NCBI GenBank assembly: GCA_024364735.1 | Contig: JAGFNQ010006396.1 | Span: forward strand, 71,541 to 135,540 | DNA from: Boesenbergia rotunda | Lineage: Eukaryota > Streptophyta > Magnoliopsida > Zingiberales > Zingiberaceae | Length of the DNA stretch: 64,000 bases | Reading direction: 5' to 3' | Shown: positions 11,113 to 21,136 of the stretch, in pieces | Layout: the number at the start of each line of letters is the position of its first letter | Numbering within the stretch: position 1 is the first letter of the stretch | Made by a program: the position numbers and the translations under genes | The notes under the pieces: model-generated | Seen by the model: the letters and a program-made list of their open reading frames with translations, nothing else | The model's database searches: none | What the model was told of the DNA's origin: nothing

Positions 11113-11640
11113 AACAAAACGTGACGTTCCAAAAGCAATGTTATCTGCTTTGGCTGCAACAAGAAAGGACACTTCAAACATGAAAGCCCATTCAAGAAGG
11201 AGGACCAACCCTAGAGGAAAAAGAAGAAGACGACACTGCAAGTAACTTGGGATGAGACCTCCTCTGACGACTCAGATGGAGAACCCTCGAGGAATTCTAG
11301 CTGCCTGGCACTGATGGCAACTGGACCTGAATCAGAATCAGAACAAGATGAAGAGTCTGAATACGTGTCGAGCCACAAGTCCGCACTCTTTTCTGACGGC
11401 TCGACCAAGGTACAAGAATTATTAATGCAAAATTTTTAAAAGTCATTCCTGTTTAGATAGAAAATTAACTGCGTCTGAATCTAAGATTGATCAACTTCTT
11501 AAGGAAAATCAAGACCTTAAAGAGCAAATTATTAACAACAAATCAATTGATCAAAAACAATATGAAAAGTCTGCTAAACCTGAAAATGAAAACTCCATCA
11601 CAAAAGGTAAAGTCCAAGAACCTTGACGTAATTCTTGGAT
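11094..11640 (+). pseudogene. SIRE-like copia gag fragment (right part, zinc knuckle and acidic tail)
   Basis: After TSNAKVTKRDV the text jumps to a CCHC-type knuckle, CFGCNKKGHFKHE near 11150 (last Cys replaced by Ser). Then comes TWDETSSDDSDGE with an acidic Ser/Glu-rich tail and a Lys/Gln-rich coiled segment. The intact gag at 60924-62312 has ATWDETSSDESEAE in the same place, so the two are one lineage. The RNA-binding middle of gag is deleted between VTKRDV and the knuckle. Stops are present and pol is missing. Confidence 0.75.
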
Positions 11641-12330
11641 CTTAGAAGGGTGTTTATAATAAATTTGGTATAGGATATAAAACAAGATTGACCTAGAGAT
11701 CTTTTGTTTCCTTTACACACTCATGTAAAAACCTAAGAAAAGAATCGGTCCCGAACACTACCTAACAAAGTAAGTAGGGCAAAACCAATATTATGTCCCT
11801 AAAAAGGACATCCACTATATTAAGCCAAAATACTCTACCTACAATTCAGGGGAGACAATAAATTAGTTGACAACTCAAAATTAGCCCTTATATGTTAGGG
11901 TAATTAGGAAGTCAGGTAAGGTAGAAAAATCGGTCTAAGAAGTCAGGTAGGGTAAGGCGTACCCTATTTGTTTTTTTTTAGCTTGGTGGAACTAGCCAAA
12001 GCTACCTCGTCACATCCTACACTAGTTAGACCAGAGTTTTTCAAAGAATAAGTTAAAAGTATAATTTCTTTAAAAGATTTTATCTAGGAAAGGGTCGTTG
12101 CTCCGATAACTAAGAAAGTCCTGCGCCTCGCCAAAACCTAGAAGTTAATTTTCGAAATGTACTTTTAAATTACTACTTGTCAAAACTGAATCTAACAAAA
12201 GGCCAAATTAACTTTCCTAAATCAACTAAATTTATCTCACAAAATTATAGGATTATCCTAATTGATAACTTTAGACCGAGTGAGATGATTAAGGACAATA
12301 AAATTTGAATTCTTATTGTCTTTCAACTTT
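11640..12330 (+). other. Noncoding SIRE-like copia sequence downstream of gag
   Basis: No open frame. Two stretches are recognisably shared with the minus-strand SIRE-like element: AACTAGCC(A/G)AAGCTACC near 11988 matches the reverse complement near 49680, and GCCTCGCCAA(A/G)ACCT near 12125 matches the reverse complement near 49535. This shows the same family lies in opposite orientation at both ends of the central region. Confidence 0.6.
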
Positions 12331-13440
12331 AACCTTAATTAAAAACTTTAACTTTAATTATAATTTTACCTTAATTAAAACTTTAACTTTAATTAAAGGT
12401 TTATCTTAATTAAAAACTTCAACTTTAATTAAAATATAAAACTTTAACTTTAATTAAAATTTTACCTTAATTAAACTTTAATTTTAATTAAAATTTTATC
12501 TTAATTTAAACTTCAACTTTAATTAAAATTTTTATCTTAATTAAAACTTTAACTTTAATTAAAATTTTACCTTATTTTAAACTTCAACTTTAATTAAAAT
12601 GTTTATCTTAATTAAAAACTTCAACTTTAATTAAAATTTTACCTTAATTAAAAACTTCAACTTTAATTAAAATTTTACATTAATTAAACTTTAAAATTTT
12701 ATCTTAATCAAACTTTAATTTTAAATAAAATTTTACCTTAATTAAATTTTAATTTTAACTAAAACTTTACCTTAATTAGACTTTAAACTTAAGTAAACCT
12801 GACCTCAATTAAACTTTTTAACATAATTAAACCTTAATTTGAAATTTTTACCTTAATAAAAAACCTAAACTTTATTTAATTAAATATTATCTTAATTAAA
12901 ATTTAACTTTAATTAAACCTTAACTTAATTATAAACTCCACTTTAATTAAACCCTAACTCAACCATAATTTATCCCTAACTCAACCATAATTAAACCCTA
13001 ACTCAACCTTAATTAAACTTCAACTCAAACTTAATTAAACCTTAACTCAACCTTAATTACACCCTAACTCAACATTAATTAAACTTTAACCCAAACCCAA
13101 TTAAAACTTTAAAACTTAACATAATCAAACCTAAACTTAATTAAACTAAAACATAATTAAACATTAACATAATTAAACTTCAACTAAATTAAAACCTTAA
13201 CTTAATTAAAAATCAAATGAAATTCAACTCAACTTAAATTTTAACCTAACTAAACCTAATATACATAAATTAAAAAATTTACCTGGACAAGTTTTACCTT
13301 AATTAAAACTTTACCCTCATTAATTTTACCTTAAACTTAAACTAATCTTAACTTAAGTAGATGAACCTTTAACCTAATACCTTAAACTTAAACTAATCTT
13401 AACTTAAGTAGATGAACCTTTAACCTAATTGAACTTGATT
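12330..13440. repeat. AT-rich degenerate array (CTTTAATTAAAATTTTACCTTAATTAA-like)
   Basis: About 1.1 kb is built from a variable unit of about 30 bp combining TTTAATTAAAA and TTACCTTAATTAAA. It drifts toward CCTAACTCAACCATAATTAAA after 12900. The strand bias is strong: one strand is C/A/T with few G. There is no coding potential. A related array with the opposite base bias lies at 50030-50493, directly against the N. Confidence 0.8.
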
Positions 13441-13528
13441 GCCTGGACAAGTCATGCATCTCTCTAAACATATAGGGTTATCCTATTTGAACAACTATAG
13501 TGGGTGAGATACTAGGAAAATTGAATTG

Positions 13529-14940
13529 GCAAATTTCAACAATTTTTATGGTTAGTTGATCAAGACATTTTCTAAATATGAGTATTATAAACCCCCTAGA
13601 CACTTAGGTAAAGCCCTTGTAGCTAACAAGGGTAACTAGGAGAATGTTAGATTAAGGGAGAGAGTTGAAATATTTTGAAAATATCTTTTTACCTTATGAA
13701 AATATTTTTTTGAAGTTTGTTTGTAATTCTTTTTCAAAATTATCTTTTAGAAAATTAACTTAGAAAATAATTTTTTTCTCCTGTGTAATATTTCTTTTTC
13801 AAATTGAGAATGCTATTGAAAATAAAGATTCTATCATATCTTTGACTGTGAATAGATTTTTGAAAAATTAATTGAAAATATTTTTAATAATTTTTTTAAA
13901 AAAAGATCTTTTAATCTTTTTTGAAAATATGGCATAGAAATTAATTTTTAAAATTACATAGTTTTTAAAAGTATATTTGAAAAATTATTATCTTTAAAAA
14001 GTGATTTGAAAATTCTTAAACTTGTCTTTAAAAAAATATTTTTTTAAAACTTCTAAAAATATTTTTTTATTATGGCTCTGGAAAATATTTTAAGTGTATG
14101 CTTGATTTGGATATTCCTAAGACACAATAAGAAGTTTACCTTATGGTTAACATGGAATCCTAAGTACATGTCAGGTTAAGGGGGAGTTCTAATTGAATGA
14201 TCAAAAATATTTCTTGCAATATCTTTGAAAAATTATTTGAAAAATAAATTTTAGAAAATATTTTTTCTTTTTTGAAAAATATTTTGGTTACACTTGCAAA
14301 ATCATTTTTGAGACTTAGGTTTGAAAAATGCTTTAAACATTTAAAAATGTTTATTTTTTAGAAGATTTTACAAAAATTTTATTCTAAAATCTCAAAATAA
14401 ATATACCTTGAATGATAATTACTCACTTAAAAAATATGGTTAAGTTTTTAATTAGATTAACCAGTTAAGGGAGAGGTTCACAATTCTAGTAGATAATTTT
14501 TTGCAAGCTGTTTCATACCTTTGTATTGGATTTTTTTGGTGCTTCAAAAATTAGATTTATATGGTTGGTTGTTAAACAAACGAGGCTACATTTTTTTATT
14601 GGTTTGGAGGGAGTATTAAAACTAAAAGTTATTTTCTTTATTAAAAATATTTTTTTAAAAAAAAATTCTTTGTTGATTTTTTTTTATATTTTTGTCTTTA
14701 CAATTGTGTTCTAATTTTTTTTTCCCTCAAAACTACTTTGAAAAGTAGCTTATTAGCTTTCAAAATGATTATTCTTTTTGGAGATATTGTTCCAAAAGTT
14801 ATTATTTACAACTAAAATGCCTAAACAAATTTTGATTTGAAATCTACTTGGACATACACTTTTGAACATAAGCATTCATTCAATTCCTTCTCTATCTGTC
14901 GAATAAGTTTTGAAGATTAGTTTTTGAAAATGTTTAAGGA
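13529..14940 (+). other. AT-rich SIRE-like 3' noncoding region (copy 1)
   Basis: No ORF. It is dominated by TTTTGAAAATATTTTT-type runs. Modules of the form CTAGACACTTAGG...AACAAGG...TTAAGGGAGAG recur near 13590-13670 and 14115-14200, with a shorter one near 14460. They resemble, in opposite orientation, modules at 48430-49160. Confidence 0.6.
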
Positions 14941-15644
14941 GGTTGAGGCTGGTTGAACCTCTTGATGTAGGCCCGAAGGGACTCCTATGGGCCTTATTTT
15001 AGGGTGAAGAGGTTGAGGCTGATCTTATGGTGCCTCCTGCTAGCTGCTTGCAAAATATTGTTAGAAATAGCCTCTTGAAGTCACCAAAGTTTTGTACGGA
15101 CCCATCTGGGAGTTGGTCAAACCATCACTGGGCTGGCTCAACAAGGTGGTTAGAAATGTTCGACACTTGATGTATCCGTGTATGGGTGTAGCAGGGCGGC
15201 ATTCTAGAACTTCATCAGATGTTTCTCAGGGTTAGTGATTCCTCTGTACTCCGGGATGGAAAGGAGCCTGAAGTGCTTGGGGACGGGGTCTTAGAGAATG
15301 TGGTGAGAAAAAGAGAAATCGGACATGTTTGGGGGAGTCTGGTGGGCCGACGCCTTTCCCTTGTTGTGGAGGGTTATTGAGTGGTTGGATGAGATCTCCA
15401 TACGATTTGATTGGGTCTCGTTCTCCATCGAGCGGAAGAAGGCTTGGGGGAAGTAGGCGCTACCACCCGGCCTGGCGGCGACTTCCGTCTCAACCGGAGC
15501 AATGACTTTTGAGGTAGCAGGAAATTCATTAGCCAAGCAGTTGCCCGACTGTTGCTGCTGAGCCAGTTTCTGAGCTCTAGCAGTCACTAGCAATTCAAAG
15601 TCTTCTTGTGAGAGGGTGATGGTCACCTTGTTGGAGTCGTCCAT
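14941..15644 (-). pseudogene. Ty3/gypsy gag N-terminal remnant (copy 1)
   Basis: The start codon ends at 15644, and MDDSNKVTITLSQEDFELL opens a 117-aa frame. This is followed, with a frame break, by a Retrotrans_gag-like stretch (PKHFRLLSIPEYSG, HLMKF, LFTLK, ESLRAYIKRFN). Gag coats the element RNA in the particle. Only the N-terminal part remains, because the sequence stops near 14941 where AT-rich SIRE-like DNA begins. It lies just inside a primer-binding site and LTR to its right, so it is the 5' end of a minus-strand Tat-type element. Copy 2 has the same truncation, so the loss precedes the duplication. Confidence 0.75.
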
Positions 15645-15671
15645 TCTCGTTCTTTCGATCAGGCGAGAGTT

Positions 15672-15691
15672 CCCACAGACGACACCAAATT
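15672..15691 (-). other. Gypsy primer-binding site (copy 1)
   Basis: On the minus strand the text is TTTGGTGTCGTCTGTGGGAA, a one-base variant of the TGGCGCCGTCTGTGGGAA site usual in Tat-type gypsy elements. It separates the LTR end (15692) from the gag start. Confidence 0.7.
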
Positions 15692-17130
15692 TGATCCTGT
15701 CGACAAGGGATGAGGGGCAACTGCTGAGTTTGAAATTGATGAAAGCTAAAATGTCGGTGAGCTAGCCGAGTTGACAAGAAAAAGACCTCAAATCGATGAA
15801 AGCTAAAATGTCAGCGAGCTAGCTGAGTTGACGAGAAGAAGACCCCAAATCGATGAAAGCTAAAATGTCAGTGAGCTAACTGACTCAAATCGATGAAAAG
15901 CTAAAATGCTGTGAGCTAGCTAAGTTGACGAGAAGAAGACCCCAAATCGATGAAAGCTAAAATGTCAGTGAGCTAGTTGAGTTGATGAGACGAAGACCTC
16001 ACATCAATAACACCTATAAGTTCACAAAGAGGAGTAGAAAAGGGAGTGTTAGCAAATAAGCTAGGGGTGTCCTTACGTAGCCATTTCGACGCTCAATTTA
16101 GTAAAGTAGGAGCAAGGTGGATGATGAACGACAAGAAAATGAAAATAAGTTGCATGCGTAAAAGCATACCTGTGCTCTTGGAGACGGGCCCCTTTTATTA
16201 TGCATCTCTAAATTTTTTCCTCATGATCTTTCTCATTAATTTAGAATCTTGTTCTTATCAGAGAAATATCAAATCATTATATTTATGCTGTATTTGGCAG
16301 CCCCATCATTCATATCTTATCATGTATCAATATCATGTATAATCATGTTGTGTTGCCTACTTCTGATACCCCACGCTCAACATTTATTGTGGTTGGGCTC
16401 ACAAATCTTAAGCCTTGTCGGGCTTTAAGGACCTACCCTTCTCAAGGGGTGTATTAATTGAGGCCCAATGGTCGATACAGGATCTTGATCTCAAGTGAGC
16501 TGCTGTCTACTTGTTCATTTATAAAGGTTTGGGAGCGGCGAAGCCCCTTGAGTCGGGGCAACCTGACTGGATTGAAGGGTTGACCGATTGGATTACAGAG
16601 CCATGGGGAAGTCCCCTTGAGGAATAAAGGAATCAGCTCGGCAAAGTGTCTGGGATGGCTATGAAGATTGGGTTGGACCATTTGTTAAGCCTTGACTAAT
16701 TCAATTAGCTGATAATCTTCCAAACCCGGTAGAATGGGGCCATGGGCCATCATGTCCCTTGTGGATTGGTGAAACCTGACTGGAAGAGTGTCTCCGAACT
16801 ACCTTAAAGCAGAGACTCAGAGAGCATTAACCCCTAGAGTATGTACACTCCGGTCGAAGATGTACATCTCTGAACTGAGGATTTTGGTTAGGTGAGACTT
16901 ACCATCTCTGGGAGTCAGTTATGGTCCCCTGACCAACCGGCTTGGGGCTGACTGAGGCAAGCGGAGCTAGCGTCTAGGTCACATGAATCCGATCGGCAAC
17001 AAATCTCTAATCTAGTCTCGAGGGTACTTAGGTATAGCAAACCATCTCCTTAGGAGGTTTATGAGGTCGATCGGCTACTCCTAGCCATATTCACCTTAAC
17101 TCGACCAAGCTTTGAACACCCCATCGGCAA
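15692..17130 (-). repeat. Gypsy 5' LTR, approximate outer edge (copy 1)
   Basis: The inner edge is set by the primer-binding site. The outer edge is uncertain because no partner LTR exists, and I place it where sequence changes to the AT-rich 3' flank of the SDR gene. The segment 15735-15990 holds about five copies of a repeat of about 57 bp containing AAATCGATGAAAGCTAAAAT. No real ORF is present. Confidence 0.5.
15735..15990. repeat. Short tandem array in the gypsy LTR, about 57-bp unit
   Basis: AAATCGATGAAAGCTAAAAT followed by GTCAGTGAGCTAGCTGAGTT and GACGAGAAGAAGACC recurs about five times, one unit being shortened. The matching array in copy 2 is at 52695-52955. Confidence 0.8.
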
Positions 17131-17379
17131 AATGCTGAACTATCTGATCCTCCGTGGAGACCTCTCAATATCCTCATCAATCAACAACATATTATTAAAT
17201 AAACAACAAAGATAATAACATAAATTATCATCCTTATACTTATATTACAAATAGAATTACTCGCAGACAAAGAAATTTTAATTATGAAACACTCAAAACT
17301 ACTCCTCTCGACTACATCTTATTATATGGACTTAAAGGATCTTGGTAGATACTACTTATCCTCTTGCCTTGAATATTCT

Positions 17380-19294
17380 TTACTCATTGGCTTTAACCAT
17401 CTTCTCACTTAAATCCCAAAGCTTTCTTGCTAGTTCTTCGTCCTTGGCGTGGGCACTCGTATCCTCCTCATTGCAATCGTCGAAGTACTTCCCAGTCACA
17501 CCCCTGAGGTTTGGATGCAGTGCCACATAGCATGTCGTTGCTGCTCCCTGCAATCATTCATTTACAAATCTATTATCATCTCATTTCCTGACTCTGTTCA
17601 GAAATTTATTAAGATTCTATATGGAATTCTTTGAATAAAACTAGGGTTGAACTAAGTTGCGAGTGAGTTCGGCTATATTGATATATAAAAGACAATGATC
17701 AACAAGTTTGACAAACCTGAGGTATATTCTTCCACAGCATGTAAGAGAAAAATCTAAACACTCCTGCAAACACAAACACATCCAAAAAATTAATGAGAGA
17801 CTGGTTTGACGGCAACCATTTCTATTTCCTTTCCCCTTTGGGTTTAAATTAACACTACTCATTTTAAGGTTTAAGAAACGTACTCATTAAAAGAAGGGAG
17901 TGTCTCATCAAGTTTGTGGTAATCAGACCAGGATGAAGAGAATTGACGGTAATGTTTGCCTCCTCTGCCTGTTAACCATAAAAGTGGATGAATCTGTGAG
18001 TAACTAGCGAAAGCATGCTATTTCAGTTGCCATGCAATCGAATTAGAAACAAGAAACAAAATGCACATTATAGTCAACTTCAAATGAAAGTAGTGTGCAA
18101 ACAAAAGTTTGGTTTAAATCAGCATGTTTTCTTGAAACCAGGTCAGTAAACTCCCAACGACACAGAAAAGCAGCATTTTTCTATCACCATTTTTGCATGA
18201 TCTTTGCAGAGTTCATACACACAAGCAATTCATATTCAGTCTGTGCATGAAAATGGAGTACCTGTAAGCGCCTAGCGAGCTCATTGGCGTGCAGTACGTT
18301 GGCCAATTTGGATTGACCATATGCCAATTTATCGTTGTATCTATAAAGCAAGATGGAAACTTTTAGCTCATTCAACTAAATGGAGAAAGTATTGCCTTGT
18401 TTTAATGCAGGAGAAACTTACGTGTCTTTATCGTTAATTTTGTCGAACCGTATTCCTTCTGGATACGTATTCCTATGAGCTAGCGATGAAACATTCACAA
18501 TACGCCCTTCAATTCCCGTACTCTTCGCGGTGCTTTTCATCTTTTCAAGTAGAAGATCGGTCAACAAAAAGTGACCTGAAATAAAACAATTCCACACGAA
18601 AAACATATAAACTCATAGTATCGGTATAAAGTTTCTCCACTAAATTTGGAAGGCAAAGTTACCCAGATGGTTTGTAGCAAACTGCATCTCGATTTCATCC
18701 TCCGAAAGCGTGTAAGGGCAGAACATTATGCCGGCGTTGTTTCTGGAACAAAAGAGTCGAAGATGAAAAATTGACCCAAGAAATAACAGGGCACACAAAA
18801 CTCCACCGGTAAAGGCAGATACTTACATCAATATGTTGAGGGGCAGATTCATGGAAAGGAATTTCTCCGCACAAGCTCGAACAGACTTGAGAGAACCGAG
18901 TTCAAGCTGTATGATGTCGATTTTGGCTGATGGAATTTCATCTACGATGCGCTGCTTCACCTCATTGGCAGCTTGCATATTCCTCGCGGCGATGATGACA
19001 TGGGCTCCTCGGAGGGCCAAAACCCTAGCCGTCTCGGTTCCAATCCCACTACTTCCCCCTGGATTGAAAAACCGAAACCCTCGCTCATAAATACATCCAC
19101 TTTTTGCCGAAATCAGGAAAGGATAAACGGAAACTGGGCTGAAATTTCGAGGAGTTTGATAGGGGAGTGGACAAACCAGTGACGAGAGCGGTGAGACGGG
19201 AGGCGTCGACGCCTTCGGTGACCTGCTCGGAGGTGGATCCGGATCCGAATCCGCTGGGGCCGGGGATTCCGGTAGCGAGCCTGAGGAGACCCAT
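17380..19294 (-). CDS. Short-chain dehydrogenase/reductase, TIC32-like (copy 1), 8 exons
   Basis: Predicted NAD(P)H-dependent reductase of the classical SDR family, closest in my memory to TIC32-type proteins of the chloroplast inner envelope. Exons on the minus strand are 19294-19177, 19058-18827, 18742-18663, 18575-18422, 18340-18262, 17968-17884, 17763-17717 and 17547-17380. All introns are GT-AG, and the 963 nt encode 320 aa plus stop, the usual family length. Visible motifs are the cofactor loop TGGSSGIG (39-46), NNAG (118-121), the catalytic Ser in NVSSLAHR (173/174) and YGQSK (202-206). The start was chosen because an upstream in-frame ATG at 19453 is out of frame in copy 2. I see no frame damage. 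The substrate is unknown, and TIC32 itself could not be separated from other SDR paralogues. Confidence 0.93.
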
Positions 19295-19454
19295 GGTGCG
19301 CGAGCTGGTTCCGACGAGGAAGGGGCGCGGCGGAAGAGCTGCAGAGAAGAGGAAGGTGAGCTTCGAACAGAGCAAGAAACACGGAGAGGCCGGAACGCCA
19401 TTTATCAGGGCTTCGGCCGTCGGGAGTGGACCGGTAATTTGTCTCGTAGCCATC

Positions 19455-20021
19455 CTCGCTTTCGAAGTAATTACAACAATGAACAGAAAATAAATATTTT
19501 GAGAACTTTTATTTCACTTCTTAAAGTTTAGCATAATATTAAAACAACCATAAAGTTTTAGGATTACCAAAATATTTTGAAAACTCTTGTTTGTTAAATT
19601 ATTAGAGCAGAGTTACAAATCTTCAATTGTCTCCTTAGTTTACATTTGCAATTCAAAAATTCATCTCACCATCTCTATCTATCTTTTTCAATAGTGGTCC
19701 AAACCTATTTTTATGCAAGTGAATGATAATTTAGAAACTATGAGAGCTAAAGTAAAATTTTGATAAATTTTGAGGAAGTTAAAGTGAATTATTTTACTAA
19801 TTAAATAAAACTGGTGTAAGGCCGCGGGGAGTTAATTGCATAAATGCAAAAGTCAACATTGGAGTCCGTCGACAGCAGCTGAGCGTACCCGGCATTTGTA
19901 AGTTGGAAAGCGAAATGGTCAACTCCCTAATACTCACGACGTATAAACGGTCAAGCCAAACGTTGACCAATGGGGAAATTAGATTTTGAGTAAAAGGAGT
20001 GGACAAATAATGGTTAGATTT
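19455..20021 (-). promoter_or_regulatory. Upstream region of SDR copy 1
   Basis: A GC-rich 5' leader (19295-19455) gives way to AT-rich DNA. A TATA-like AATATTTATTT on the minus strand at about 19488-19498 is the only core-promoter candidate I see. No known cis-element is claimed. The region is conserved in copy 2 up to about 56985. Confidence 0.3.
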
Positions 20022-20390
20022 TGGGAAAATTTTCATAAACTCTCCATCTTCAAATTCATCTTTGCATGCAATCCCTACTCAAGTTTTTCTTTGCATGCAG
20101 TCCCTGATGGGATTGACCAGACAGTTTGGTGAGTATTATTTGAAGAAAGTTGAGTATAAAAGTTAGAAATTTGAGTATGTAAGGTTGCATCGACCACATC
20201 AAAAAACTGTATACTCAATTTTCACTCTTTTATACTCAAGTTTTACTCTTTTATACTCAATTTTCACTGATGTATATTTAATTTTCACTCTTTTATATTC
20301 AATCCATTAGGGAGTAAATGTAAAGAAAAACTCAAATGGGGAGTGCATGCAAAGATCAAGTGGACATTGGGGAGTTTTGTGCAATTTATC
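20022..20390. mobile_element. Foldback/MITE-like insertion, copy 1 only
   Basis: About 370 bp are absent from copy 2, where AGATTTACTTTTTTTT is continuous. The ends are imperfect inverted repeats of about 45 bp: CTTTGCATGCA(A/C)TCCC lies near both ends in opposite orientation, and ACTC(T/C)CCA lies at each outer edge. The centre holds four short repeats of the TATACTCAATTTTCACTCTT type. There is no coding capacity. The target duplication is unclear because of T runs, so the superfamily is not assigned. Confidence 0.7.
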
Positions 20391-20448
20391 ATTTTTTAAA
20401 ATTTATTTTAGCCAATTTTAGAACTCAATAATTGTCCACTAAACAACC

Positions 20449-20860
20449 TGTTACGAGATTAGAACGGAAAAATGGCAACAAGAACAATAGAGAACACACT
20501 AGATTTACGTGAAAAATCCTTGACGGGAAAAACCACGGACAGAGAAGGAAAAAATTACTAAGAACGACGGAATACAAAGTCGGCAACTCTTATATCATAA
20601 TAAAGTAAAGAGAAGTAGAGAAAAAGAGAGGTAGAGAAAAGAAAGAAGAGATAACCAAAAAGCTTTCTTGATTGATTGATTCAATTTGTCTATGAGATAC
20701 ACAATTTATAGGGACCTTAGAATACTTAGTCAAATAAAAAATTAATAACAAAACTGTTAATTAACAGATTTATAAAGAATCTGTTAATTAACATATTAAT
20801 AAGAAAATATCTAATAAATATTAACGGATTAAACAGAATTCGGGTCACCAAATTCTAACA
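20449..20860 (-). repeat. 3' LTR of the gag-only copia (left in window)
   Basis: 412 bp, bounded by TG and CA. It differs from the right LTR at 13 positions by my alignment, all transitions, with no length change. Confidence 0.93.
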
Positions 20861-20874
20861 ATCTCCACCTTGAC

Positions 20875-21115
20875 GCGAATTCCACAAATCTTCAAATGAA
20901 CATTCTCCACCTTTTTCACAAAAATCCCACAGGCAAATCTCAGCATCTAGCATCAACCAAGTCCAAGTAATGCTTTGTCCTCTCATGAAACATTTGATCC
21001 TTCGTGAGGAAAATAACACTCTGACTATCACAAAAGACTGTAGTAATCTGTAAGTCTTTGCTAAGCTCACTGAAGAGTCCTTTCGGCCAAATAGCTTCCT
21101 TACAAGCTTTTCGTA
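20875..21115 (-). pseudogene. Copia RNase H C-terminal remnant
   Basis: On the minus strand, in a frame different from gag, the text reads KEAIWPKGLFSEL, then VFCDSQSVIFLTKDQMFHER and TKHYLDLVDARF. This matches the end of a copia RNase H (usual ...KHIDIRYHFIRE). It lies directly after the protease/pre-integrase end of the gag frame, so an internal deletion fused the two ends of pol. Confidence 0.75.
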
Positions 21116-21136
21116 AGTGATCTTCTTTTATTCATA

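Noticed and set aside
16046..16342. 98-aa frame on the plus strand, present in both duplication copies
   Set aside because: Conserved only because the DNA is duplicated; it lies antisense within the gypsy LTR and has no recognisable domain.
19085..19453. 122-aa minus-strand frame as a longer first exon of the SDR gene
   Set aside because: The upstream ATG is out of frame in copy 2 and the frame reads into intron 1; the 320-aa model with the ATG at 19294 fits the family.
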